DNA from: Cristatella mucedo
Taxonomy: Eukaryota; Bryozoa; Phylactolaemata; Cristatellidae
NCBI GenBank assembly: GCA_009760855.2
Contig: WPIO01000202.1
Coordinates: forward strand, 186,001 to 250,000
Length of the DNA: 64,000 nucleotides
Direction: 5' to 3'
Below the pieces are notes generated by a model that had not been told where the DNA came from, searched no databases, and saw nothing but the letters and a program-made list of their open reading frames with translations. Both the position numbers and the translations under genes were made by a program. The first letter of the stretch is position 1; the number at the start of each line of letters is the position of its first letter. Positions 53,255 to 63,172 of this stretch are shown one piece after another.

Positions 53255-55135
53255 AATAATAATACTAATAACAATGGCCTTGATAAAGCACCTTCAGAGA
53301 ACTCGATCTCTCTCTAGGCGCTTTACATTTGCTGCGAAGGGAAATACAATTAAATGGTGAGTAATATCATGCTTGATAAAGAAATAACATGAATAACATG
53401 ATTAGGGGTGACATGCACAGGGTCAGCATGCAAATGTGGTTGTGGCAGCATGCACAGCATCAGCAAGCATACGCACACGAAGGACAAATCACAGGGACCC
53501 ACTAAATGCTGTCCTAAATAGGTGTTTTTAAGCTCTTTTTAAATGTGGTCAAGTCAGGCGATGTTCTGACGCAAGTCGGGAGGGAGTTCCAGGCTTTAGG
53601 AGCACACGAACTAAATGCTGTGTCTCAAAGGATTTGAGGTTTGTTCGAGAAATTGGGATACTGTTGGATTCCGAAAAGTGGGTGGTACGATGCTTGGCCT
53701 GGTAGGGGAGTAGATCTGACAGATAGGCTGGAGCCAAAGAATTGTGGGACCTAAAAGTGAGCCAGAAAATCTTGAAGTCAATCCGTTGCTTGACTGGTAG
53801 CCAGTGCAGGTCGGCGAGAAGTGGTGGGATGTGGCAACTGCGACGCTCACGACAGACAAGCCTAGCTGCAGAGTGTTGCACCAGCTGCAATCGCCTGATC
53901 GTACATGCCGGTAGGCCAGTAAGCAGTGAGTTGCAGAAGAATATGACACCTAGATTTCGAGCCGATTCAACTTGAGATATGCTGGCAGAGCCAATTTTGA
54001 GCCTCAGCCTTTCCAATTTCTGAATCACACTGGGTTTGCTCATAACTACTAAATTAGTTTTATCTTCGTTTAATTTTAGAAAATTTGCTGCCATCCATGT
54101 GCAGATGTCATCAATACATGCAGTAAGTGAGTTGAAAGAATTTGAGGTGCTCGAAGGCTGGGAGGGATCAAAGCAAACGCACAACTGAGTGTCATCCGCA
54201 TAGAAGTGAAAGCCTAGATTGTGCTTGGCAATCACAGCAGCAAGAGAGAGAGTATAAACTGTAAAGAGAACCGGACCCAGCACGGAGCCCTGAGGTACCC
54301 CATATTTCAGAAGCACCTCGGATGATCTTTGTCCATTCACGTCAATACTCTGGAGTGTACCACTGAGATAGGACCTGAACCACTGCAGAGCAGTGCCAGT
54401 GATGCCCAGGCGAGATGTGAGGTGCTCTAGAAGAACTTTGTGATCGATAGAATCAAAAGCTGCCGAAAGATCGAGCAAAACAAGCAGAGACACTCTACCC
54501 ACGTATGCATTCCTAAGTAGGTCGTTGTTTACCCTTAGCAATGCTGACTCTGTGGAGTGATTGGTTCTAAAGCCAGACTGGAACTTACTAGCAAGGTTTG
54601 AAGTTTCGATATATGAGTTCAGCTGGTCTGTCACGACCCGTTTCAGTGTCTTTGATAGGAATGGTAGAAGAGAGACTGGGCGGTAGTTGCTTAAGTTCTC
54701 TTGCTCTAGTGTCGCTTTCTTGAGAAGTGGCCTGACTACAGCTTTTTTGAAAGGTGCTGGGACATGACTTGAGGCTAATGACAATGATGATGTTAGTTAT
54801 GCATGGCAGCAGCAGATCAATGTAACGTGGGAGCAGGACAGTAGGGATAGGGTCCAGAGGACTTGTTGTCTTCCTTGATCGAGATACGAACTTCAGGACT
54901 AGATCACCAGTGACCTGCCTACATGTAGACATTGAGGTGCAGCCAGGAATCGGGGAACAGCATTCTAGGGGGATGTTTTCATCGCAGGGATGGACCCCCT
55001 GATCTTGTCTATCTCCTGCACAAAGAAGTGAGAGAAGCAATCGGTTAGATCATCACAAGGATCATCAGGTAAAGAGCTAATCTGGGAGCGGTTGAGGAGA
55101 TGGTTGATCGTCGACATTAGCATTTTTGGATTGTG
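53255..55135 (-). mobile_element. LINE-A long copy (linker, RT, C-terminal, 3' end)
   Basis: The best LINE-A coding copy. Tail and stem-loop at 53255-53340, 3' UTR, then the ORF2 described at 53549-55231. Its left and right flanks are both R1, so it is an insertion in the R1 array. 5'-truncated before the EN domain. Confidence 0.94.
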
Positions 55136-55231
55136 CATCTGTGATTTAACAATGTTTTTATTGAAGCCATTGCTGTGGATTGCCATCCATTGACATCGAT
55201 TGAACGTGCAAAATGAGCGCAAATTAAGCAC
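53549..55231 (-). pseudogene. LINE-A ORF2 reverse transcriptase, RT region open
   Basis: A 411-codon frame (54784-53549) holds the complete RT core: [20 protein letters not shown] (31-50), [20 protein letters not shown] (100-119), [20 protein letters not shown] (160-179) and [14 protein letters not shown] (192-205, catalytic YADD). Then comes [17 protein letters not shown] and the C-terminal domain. A deletion joins GVIF to [12 protein letters not shown] (near 53940) and removes about 150 bp; a frameshift near 53625 changes the last residues. The linker (55231-54965, NRSQISSLPDDPCDDLTDCF) and the pre-RT (55040-54790) are in other frames. Inactive, but the motifs place it with CR1/L2-like elements. 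Confidence 0.9.
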
Positions 55232-55456
55232 TCGCTAATTAAGCACCGCACAGTTAGATGTTACGTGAAATAAGAGTCGCATTTTCCAAAACCTAATGTT
55301 GCCAATTTTCCACAGAATGCTGTATTGGCCACGACAGTTGCTGTTGATTGCCTTGCATCGTTGGCAATAAACAGACAAAGAAAGCTTGACAACTTCACGG
55401 TTTCACTTTGAACACAGTGGAATTATATGTGCAATGACAGTAGGAACTTTAACACA
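55136..55456. repeat. R1 repeat piece
   Basis: TGCTGTGGATTGCCATCCAT and GCTGTTGATTGCCTTGCATC match the 49300-49620 units in inverted orientation. Confidence 0.65.
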
Positions 55457-55457
55457 C

Positions 55458-55593
55458 TAGGTTTGGTCCTGTGGTTAAGGTGCTCGCCCCCCCCCCCCCG
55501 ACCAAGGTCTGGCTGAGGTCATGGGCTAGAGCCCGGAGGCATATGTGAAGCGCCTGAATAGAGATTAAGTTCTCCTGGGGCGCTATACAAATG

Positions 55594-55626
<33 letters not shown>
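55458..55626 (+). mobile_element. SINE-1 copy with 13-C tract and AT tail
   Basis: GGTTTGGTCCTGTGGTTAAG, a run of 13 C (55487-55499), GGTCATGGGCTAGAGCCCGG (B-box side), then the stem-loop AAGCGCCTGAATAGAGATTA / AGTTCTCCTGGGGCGCTATA and an AT microsatellite (55598-55624). The full-length reference copy for SINE-1. Confidence 0.92.
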
Positions 55627-55627
<1 letters not shown>

Positions 55628-55702
55628 TTATAGTCGTTTTCCCAACGAGCTATTGCCGTAGAATGCCATGCAGCGCCCGAGATTTTACGAGCTAAATTAG
55701 TA
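55627..55702. repeat. Short R1-like remainder
   Basis: CGAGCTATTGCCGTAGAATG resembles the R1 core. Very short. Confidence 0.4.
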
Positions 55703-56000
55703 TAGTCTTGCTAGTAAGTTCCAGTCTGGCTTTAGAGCTAGTCATTTAACAGTACCAGCATTGCTTAAGGCGTACAACGACCTACTTAGGAATGCTAACG
55801 AGGGTAGAGAATCTCTGCTTTTTTTGCTCGATCTTTCGGCAGCTTTTGATACTATTGATTAACAAGTTCTTCTAGAGCGTCTCTCATCTTGCCTGGGCAT
55901 TACTGGCACTGCTCTGCAATGGTTCAGGTCCTATCTCAGTGGTAGACTCCAGAGTATTGATGTGAATAGACAAAGATCATCCGAACTACCTCTGATTAAT
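55703..56000 (+). mobile_element. LINE-A RT fragment
   Basis: KFQSGFRASHLTVPALLKAY-type start, then [15 protein letters not shown] followed by a stop, then [20 protein letters not shown]. Ends in the RT before the PQGS block. Confidence 0.82.
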
Positions 56001-56202
56001 GATCCTCGCTCTGGCCTAGGGAGACTGCTCGGGTTTCTACCCGGCTCTGGCCGACCATTTACAACAGGCACAGGGGTATCTATGCTGGCAGCTGCCTATC
56101 TTCTAGCTTCGGCAGCTATGCAGGTGTCGTGGCCCGAGCCGTGGTCACCAGCAACATTTTCCGGCTGCACTCCAACCAACTTGGGGTGCCCAATGATATG
56201 CT
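56001..56202. other. About 200-bp GC-rich segment between opposing LINE-A pieces
   Basis: No match noticed elsewhere in the window. It may be an insertion or captured sequence. Confidence 0.4.
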
Positions 56203-57372
56203 GCTTGATTGGGAGCTAGTGGAGGTAGGAGAAAAGTTATGTGGTGTGGCAATTGCTGTGCTCACGGCAGACAAGCCTAGCTGCAGAGTTCGCACTAACT
56301 GTAAGTGCCTGATTGCACAAGCTGGTAGACAAGCAAGTACCGAGTTCCAGAAGTCGAGACAGGATAACACAAATGTATGGACCAATGTGGATGTGGTATC
56401 ACCGTTTAAGCAAGCCCAAATCTTAGAAATGTTATGCAGCTAAAAGTAGCCTACGATGCTTAACTTAAGCTTGTCGTTTAACGAAAGGTCACTTTGAAAC
56501 ATGACAGCTCAATTTCGTGCAGATTCAACAGAAGATATGCTGGCAGAGCCGATTGTGAGCGTTACAATTTGCAATTTTGGAATCACAAATGGTTTGCCCA
56601 TAACTAGTAAGTTAGTTTCTTCATTATTCAATTTAAGAAAATTTGCTACCATCCATGTGAGGATGTCATCAATACATGCAACAAGGGTGTCGATAGAATT
56701 GCTCGAGGGCTGGGACGGATCAAAGAGATGCTACAACTGAATGCCATCCGCATAGAAGAGAAAGCCTAGATTGTGCTGGCAATCATATCAGCAAGAGGGA
56801 AGTATAAACCATGAAAAAAAGGGACCAAGTACAAAGCCGGAAGTAACTTAATTTCAGAGGTTCCTCAGACGATCTTTGTCCTATCACATCAATACTCTAG
56901 AGCCTCTCACTGATATAGGACCTGAACCATTGCAGAGTAGTGCCAGTAATGCCCAGGCGAGATGAGAGGCGCTCAAGAAGGACTTGGTGATCAATGGTAT
57001 CACAGGCTGCAAAATTAAAGCTGATCGAGCCAAACAAGCAGAGATACTCCAACGGAGTCTGCATTCCTAAGTAGGTCGTTATACACCCGAAACAGAAGCT
57101 GATTCTGTGGAGTGATTACCTCTGAAACCAGACTCTGCAACTTACTAGCACTAGCACGGTATGAAGTTTCAAGATATGAGTTCAGCTGGTCTGTCACGAC
57201 TCGTTCCAGTGTCTTTGATAGGAAAGGTAGGAGGAAGACTGGGCGGACGTTGCTCAAGTTCTCTTGGTCTAGTGTTGCATTCTTGAGTAGTGACCTGACT
57301 AGAGCCTTTTTGAAAGGTGCTGGGACGTGACCTGAGGTGAATGACATATCTATGATGATAGTTGCATGGCAG
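56203..57372 (-). mobile_element. Old LINE-A copy (C-terminal part to RT N-terminus), minus strand
   Basis: From TGGGAGCTAGTGGAGGTAGG (LADLHWLP region) back to the RT start ([20 protein letters not shown]). RT motifs are decayed with stops and indels. Faces a plus-strand LINE-A at 57438 on its 5' side. Confidence 0.82.
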
Positions 57373-57437
57373 CAGCAGCCGCATTGTGGAAGTGCTTCCC
57401 ACAGGGATACTATTTGCCTTGCTATTATTTGTTTGAG

Positions 57438-58107
57438 AGTGCTTACTGGCCTACCAGCATGTGGGATCAGGCGATTGCAGCTGGTGTAAAACTCTGCAGC
57501 TAGGCTTGTCGGTTGTGAGCGACACAGTTGCCACATTGCACCACTTCTCGGCGACCTGCACTGGCTACCAGTCAAGCAACAGATTGACTTCAAGGTTTTG
57601 TCGCTCACTTTTAGGTCCCTTCATTCTATGGCTCCAGCCTATCTCTTAGATATACTCCCCCATCATGCCAAGCATAGTACCACCTGCTTTTCGGAATCCA
57701 ACAGTTTACCAATACCTCGTACAAACCTCAAATCCTTTGGAGACCGTGCATTTAGTTAGTATGCTCCCAAAGCCTGGAACTCCCTCCCGACCTGCGTCAG
57801 AACATCCCCTGACCTGATCACATTTAAAAAGAAGTTAAACACACACCTATTGAGGACAGCATTTAGTGGGTCCCTGTGATTCGTCCTTCATGTGCTTATG
57901 CTTGCTGACACTGTGCATGCTGCCACAAACCACATTTGCATGCTGACCCTGTGCATGTCAACCCTAACCATGTTATTCATTTTGTTTGTTTATCAAACAT
58001 GATATTACTCACCATTCAATTGCTATTCCCTTTGCAGCAAATGTAAAGCGCCTAGAGAGAGAGATTGAATTCTCTGAAGGCGCTTTATCAAGTGCATTAC
58101 TATTATT
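57438..58107 (+). mobile_element. LINE-A copy (C-terminal domain and 3' end)
   Basis: [32 protein letters not shown] region, SFGDRAFS, LTTFKK-type end, 3' UTR, stem-loop and ATT tail. Small frameshifts. Confidence 0.92.
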
Positions 58108-58310
58108 ATTAGAGCAGCTCCTGACAAACGGGTCGTCATTTGACAAAAAATTTCCAGTGAAACACCGAGAAGCAGCTTCCTGTGTCACAAAAAGGCTGCA
58201 GGACACAGGCAGCAGGATGACGACGCTATCTTCATATGACAAGGATTTAAGATCCCTCTTTCAGACATCCACACAACGGGACACAACGAACCTTGCAATC
58301 AATACATAAC
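58108..58310 (+). CDS. Possible C-terminal exon (hypothetical), low support
   Basis: An open plus-strand frame directly after the LINE-A tail encodes HREAASCVTKRLQDTGSRMT and SYDKDLRSLFQTSTQRD and stops at 58308. The helical, charged pattern looks protein-like, but there is no splice acceptor I trust and no family recognised. Confidence 0.2.
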
Positions 58311-58873
58311 AGAGAGCTCAACATGTGTAATATATGAAGCCGTAAAGAAGTTTAAGTGTTTTGTTGGCCGAAAACAGCTAACAATATATTGTAAATCATA
58401 ATTTCCGTTAAGACGAGCTCACATGGGAGGGTAAAGCAATAATAGGGGTAACCAACCAAAGCTTGCTGTTTAGGTAGCTGCCAAAGCCGAGTAAAATAAT
58501 AAAAAAATTCTGCTGGAAATGAAAAAATCTAGCAAACACTCAAATATCTAGAAGATGCACAACGTTTCTCCAAAAACACAGTACAGCAAACTGGTTGAAT
58601 CGTAAGACAGACAGCTGGCGACTTCACGTCTAATGACTCCTCAGACTTTCAACTAGAGATAGGCCAACCTCATGAGAACAATCGAGAATAAGACACCCGG
58701 TTTCTTGGAATCAGCCGATTAGTGGTTGAGAATTTGCCATTTCTATACAAAATGGTGCTCGAACTTTGTACCAGCTTCAATAACAAACGTCTCACACGTT
58801 CTCAAGCCCAGCAATTGACACCAACCTTAACAGGACAAGTGATCACACAAGGACTTAGTTTGACACAACTTAC
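58311..58873. other. Unassigned; probably intron or flank of the CARD-like gene
   Basis: No further exon of the minus-strand CARD-like gene identified here. Confidence 0.35.
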
Positions 58874-59094
58874 CTGGCATATTTTTGAAGCAGCTGCATA
58901 TCTTGTGCAACTTCCGACGTGAAGACAGGTTTGAGTTTGCACGGCAACCTATCCCTCGCATATTTCAACTCTTCCAGAAGAAATTTCCTTGATCGGGCAT
59001 GATGTAATCCGACTTTTTTTACAAATTCCCGAAGAACCTTCCCACGATTATTGGCAACAAAATCCAACAGTCGTTCAGCTACAGAAACATCATC
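58874..59094 (-). CDS. Candidate CARD-like exon, second half
   Basis: A 221-bp minus-strand exon between acceptor CATCTTTTGCAG|GATGAT and donor GCCAG|GTAAGT, both strong. It starts in phase 0 and leaves in phase 2. It encodes DDVSVAERLLDFVANNRGKV then LREFVKKVGLHHARSRKFLL and continues to LLQKYA. AERLLDFV...REFVKKV fits helices 4-5 of CARD domains (xxLLDxLxxrGxxxFxxFxxxL). It joins in frame to the exon at 60292-60479. The 3' continuation is not found. Confidence 0.52.
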
Positions 59095-59309
59095 CTGCAA
59101 AAGATGAGTTGTAAGTACAGTAAGGGGGTAAGATCGTACACACAATGCAACTGAAAACTGTGGACAGTATGAACGCCCACATCGGTGATGCATCAGTAGA
59201 TCATTAACAAGTTTTATATTTCCAGCCCTTCTTTAGGCCTATAAATTGCAATAGCACTTATGCATAGGTATTAGCATTATTTTTTCAATCGTTAATTGCT
59301 CTATGTTCT

Positions 59310-59432
59310 CATATCCATGAGCTGGACTCAGCATGTTTAGAGGTGACCTGCACAGGGTCAGCATGCAAGTATGGTCAGCGGCAACATGCAACAATGTCGG
59401 AGTAAATAAGCACAAAAATAAGCAATCAGAAG
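59310..59432 (-). mobile_element. LINE-A 3' UTR piece, minus strand
   Basis: GGTGACCTGCACAGGGTCAG and GTAAATAAGCACAAAAATAA. The sequence around GCACAAAAA...CCAACCAAGTGC recurs at 59682, suggesting a split or duplicated copy. Confidence 0.65.
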
Positions 59433-59571
59433 AACCAACCAAGTGCATTCAGCAGCATGCACAGTGTCAGCATGCATACATGCATACAGGTCAAATTTGA
59501 CCATTTTTACCGAATTAATTTAATTTTAAAATTTTGAATATTATAATTTTATTAATAATTAAATTAATTTT

Positions 59572-59615
59572 AGTGAGTTATCTGAGGGCGCTTTATCAAA
59601 TGCATTATTATTATA
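59572..59615 (+). mobile_element. LINE-A stem-loop end remnant
   Basis: GTGAGTTATCTGAGGGCGCT and TTATCAAATGCATTATTATT match the terminal half of the LINE-A 3' end. Confidence 0.6.
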
Positions 59616-59679
59616 ATTATTGATTTAATAAAATCATAAAAATTAACTTTAAAAACGAATTAATTTAACGATATTACCA

Positions 59680-59865
59680 GTGTCGGCATAAATAAGCACA
59701 AAAAAACGAATCAGAAGGACCAACCAAGTGCTGCAATAAACAGGTGCATTTTATCTTCTTTTTAAATTTCATCAAGTCAAGGAATGTTCTGACGTCTGTC
59801 GGGAGTGAATTCCAGGCTTTGGGAGCATACAAACTAAAGGCATGGTCCCCAAGTAACGTATCATA
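59680..59865 (-). mobile_element. LINE-A fragment, minus strand
   Basis: CAGTGTCGGCATAAATAAGC, ATCAAGTCAAGGAATGTTCT and TCCAGGCTTTGGGAGCATAC. Coding end plus part of the 3' UTR. Confidence 0.78.
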
Positions 59866-60107
59866 ACTCAGCTACTGATGTGACAAAAAAGTCATGCAGT
59901 GCCATTGTGAAGCTAATGGAGTACTATTGCAAGCATGTTCCTGAAATCAAGGCCTACTCATAGCTAATGCCAGCGAAGCATAAGTGCAGCAAAATATGGC
60001 TTACGAACACAAAAACCAGCAACCACGCAAATTAATTGCCGAAAAATTGCTGCAGAAAATCAATAAATATGAAGTACTCGTGCATACGTGCACATACACG
60101 CATGCAT

Positions 60108-60224
<117 letters not shown>

Positions 60225-60291
60225 CCGATATTCTTTTAATGTAACTAAATGCTAAGAAGGTGCCAGCAATTTCCAACCACCCGAAAAGTAC

Positions 60292-60479
60292 CCCATGGCC
60301 CTTAATCCATGATGTGTCGTCCCGAGTAATCACACCAAGGTTAAACATTTCGTCGATCAGCCAACAAAAATTCGTCTCAGTCTTATACCGATCTTTCCAT
60401 TTTGTAAGGAAAGCCTTGCAGACCTCAACTGATATCAAGTCATAGACAATTTCAGATATTCCATCCGTGGCCGACATGC
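60292..60479 (-). CDS. Candidate N-terminal CARD-like exon, first half
   Basis: A 188-bp minus-strand exon between acceptor CTATGCTACAG|GCATG and donor CATGGG|GTACTT. The first ATG (60477) is two bases after the acceptor and may be the start, giving MSATDGISEIVYDLISVEVC, AFLTKWKDRYKTETNFCWLI and DEMFNLGVITRDDTSWIKGH, ending G at residue 62. LIDEMFNLGVITRDDTSWI fits CARD helices 2-3. The phase-0 end matches the start of the exon at 59094 and the phase at 26709. An N-terminal CARD is usual for adaptor or NLR-type proteins; the full protein is unknown. The weak point is the donor. Confidence 0.5.
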
Positions 60480-60704
60480 CTGTAGCATAGAGAAACCAAA
60501 GTAAGTTCAGCAAGACTAAGCAACATAAAACAGAAAAAATGCAACTGGCAAAATGAGCAAGAAAAATTGAATGATTTTTATCGGTCGCAGGGCAGACATT
60601 AGGCAACTTTTGTGACCTGTCGAAGGCAGCAGCCTGCAACAGAATGTTAAGGCAAGAGCTCCTGTTAACTAGGCAGGAAAGGTTAATGACACTACAGGCA
60701 CGTT
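60480..60704. other. Unassigned; upstream of the CARD-like exon
   Basis: No other exon or promoter seen. Confidence 0.35.
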
Positions 60705-61545
60705 AATAATAATAATAATATTAATACACTTGATAAAGCGCCCTCAGATAACTCAATCCCTTTCTAGGAGCTTAACATTTGCTGCAAAGGAAAATGCGAT
60801 TGAATCATGAGTTATATCATGCTTGATAAACAACATGAAAAACATGGTTAGGGGTGACATGCACAGGGTCAGCATGCAAGTGTGGTTAGTGGCAGCATGC
60901 ACAGTGCCAGCACCCATAAGCACATAAAGGACAGATCATAGGGACCCACTAAATGCTGTCCTAAACAGGTGAGTTTTTAGGATCTCTTTAAATGTGGTCA
61001 AGTCAAGGGATGTTGTGACGCAAGTCGGGAGGAAGTTCCACGCTTTGGGAGCACACGAACTAAATGCACGGTCTATAAAGGATTTGAGGTTTGTACGAGG
61101 TATTGGTAGACTGTTGGATTCCGAAAAGTGGGTGGTACGATGCTTGGCCTGGTGGGGGAGTAGATCTGACAGATAGGCTGTTTTGCACCAGCTGCAATCG
61201 CCTGATTGCATGTGCCGGTAGGCCAGTAAGCAGTGAGTTACAGAAGTCAAAACGGGATGTCACAAATGCATGGACCCACTTAGACGTGGTATTCGTATCT
61301 AAACAAGCCCGAATTTTAGCAATGTTATGTAGCTGAAAGTAGGCAGACTTGATTGTGGGGCTGATGTGGTCGTTTAATGAGAGGTCGCTTTGGAACATGA
61401 CACCTAAATTTCGAGCTGATTCAGCAGGAGATATGCTTGCAGAGACAATTTTGAGCGTGAACAATGATGTGCTGTTAAGTGTTTCAGCCTTTCCAATTTC
61501 TGAATCACACTGCGTTTGCCCATAACTAATAAGTTAAATAAACAA
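60705..61545 (-). mobile_element. LINE-A copy, left part (before SINE-2)
   Basis: Tail, stem-loop, 3' UTR, coding end ([40 protein letters not shown]), [40 protein letters not shown]. An approximately 200-bp deletion removes the LADLHW segment at 61180. There is a short extra stretch at 61458-61488. Confidence 0.92.
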
Positions 61546-61709
61546 AATAAAATAAATCCTAGCTGATTTAACAGCCTCTTTTTGTATAGCGACTGAAGAG
61601 CCTTTATGGCTATCACCACCGCTTGCAGTGGCGATAAAAAATCGCCCACCGCAGGAATCGAGCCCACGACCTCCGGACCGAGGTCGTGAAAGCAACCACC
61701 TTACCTAGT
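61546..61709 (-). mobile_element. SINE-2 copy inserted in LINE-A
   Basis: AAATCCTAGCTGATTTAACA, ATCACCACCGCTTGCAGTGG, ATCGAGCCCACGACCTCCGG and CACCTTACCTAG. LINE-A sequence lies directly on both sides (ACTAATAAGTTA and TATTTTTATCATCG). Confidence 0.93.
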
Positions 61710-62105
61710 TATTTTTATCATCGTTTAGTTTTAGAAAATTGGCTGCTATTCATGTGCAGATGTCAGGAATACATGCAGCAAGGGAGTTGAGCGAATTCGA
61801 CGTGCTGGAGGGGTGGGAGGGATCAAAGCAAGGTACAACTGAGTGTCATCCACATAGAAGTGAAAGCCTAGATTGTGCTTGGCGATCACATCAGCAAGAG
61901 GAAGTGTTTAAACCTTGAAAAGAACCGGAACTAGCACGGAGCCCTGAGGTACCCCATATTTCAGAGGAACGTCGGATGGTCTTTGTCCATTCATGTCAAT
62001 GGTCTGGAGTCTCCTACTGAGATAGGACCTGAACAATTGCAGAGCAGTGCCAGTGATGCCCAGGTGACATGAGAGGTGCTCTAGAGAAACTTGGTGATCG
62101 TTAGT
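61710..62105 (-). mobile_element. LINE-A copy, right part (after SINE-2), RT region
   Basis: ATTTTTATCATCGTTTAGTT, CAACTGAGTGTCATCCACAT (YADD region), GAGGTACCCCATATTTCAGA (PQGS region) and GAACAATTGCAGAGCAGTGC. Ends at GGTGATCG. Small indels. Confidence 0.9.
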
Positions 62106-62169
62106 TCATTCGTACATGGTCCTATGATATGCTATCACTTTAGCTGAGACTTACTTGAGGCAAAGTCAT

Positions 62170-62690
62170 TGCAAGTATTTATTGGAGCCAAAAAACGAGT
62201 TCCAGATACTTGGTGCATACAAACTGAAGGCCTGGTCGATAAAACACTACAATTTAGTGCTGAAATCTGATGAGACGATGGTGTGACAGTTACACTTGAG
62301 GAGCATGGAAGTCGTAGTAGGAGGCTAGTGTGAGCAAGCGACCTCTATATCAGACACACGATTTTGAATTCGATCGATGGTTGATAGTAGGCAGGTCGTG
62401 CAAAGACAGAAATGGTGTGATGAGGCAGCTATGTAGTTGACGACAGATAGGACGAGCTGCAGAGTGTCAAACCAGTTACAGCATCGATTTGAGTGCACAA
62501 GCAGGGAGCACTGACCTAATGGAGTTACAGCAATCTAGACTGTCGCAAACATGTGAACTAGTTTGGCTGTCGTATTAATGTCTAAATATATCCTGATTTT
62601 GGCAGTGCTACTTAGGCCAGCCTGATAGTGAAGGAAGGCGATTATAGTGCAAATGTTGTGGACGATGGCTGTAGAGGAATTAAATGAGCC
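62170..62690 (-). mobile_element. LINE-C: diverged relative of LINE-A, minus strand
   Basis: The same order of C-terminal landmarks as LINE-A but poorly matching: GAGTTCCAGATACTTGGTGC, GACGAGCTGCAGAGTGTCAA, GAGTTACAGCAATCTAGACT and TGGCTGTCGTATTAATGTCT. No tail seen. It could be a very old LINE-A or a separate family. Confidence 0.6.
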
Positions 62691-62790
62691 CGATGCTAAG
62701 CAAGGCTGGGTAACATCGAACAAATGGAAAGCTAACTAAGCTCAATCGGCGTAGGAAATAAAACCAAGAATGTCTTTGGCAAACAAATCG

Positions 62791-63172
<382 letters not shown>

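Noticed and set aside
56203-58107. Twin-priming (5' inversion) of a single LINE-A
   Set aside because: The minus and plus parts overlap in the [14 protein letters not shown] region and differ in age, so two separate copies are more likely.
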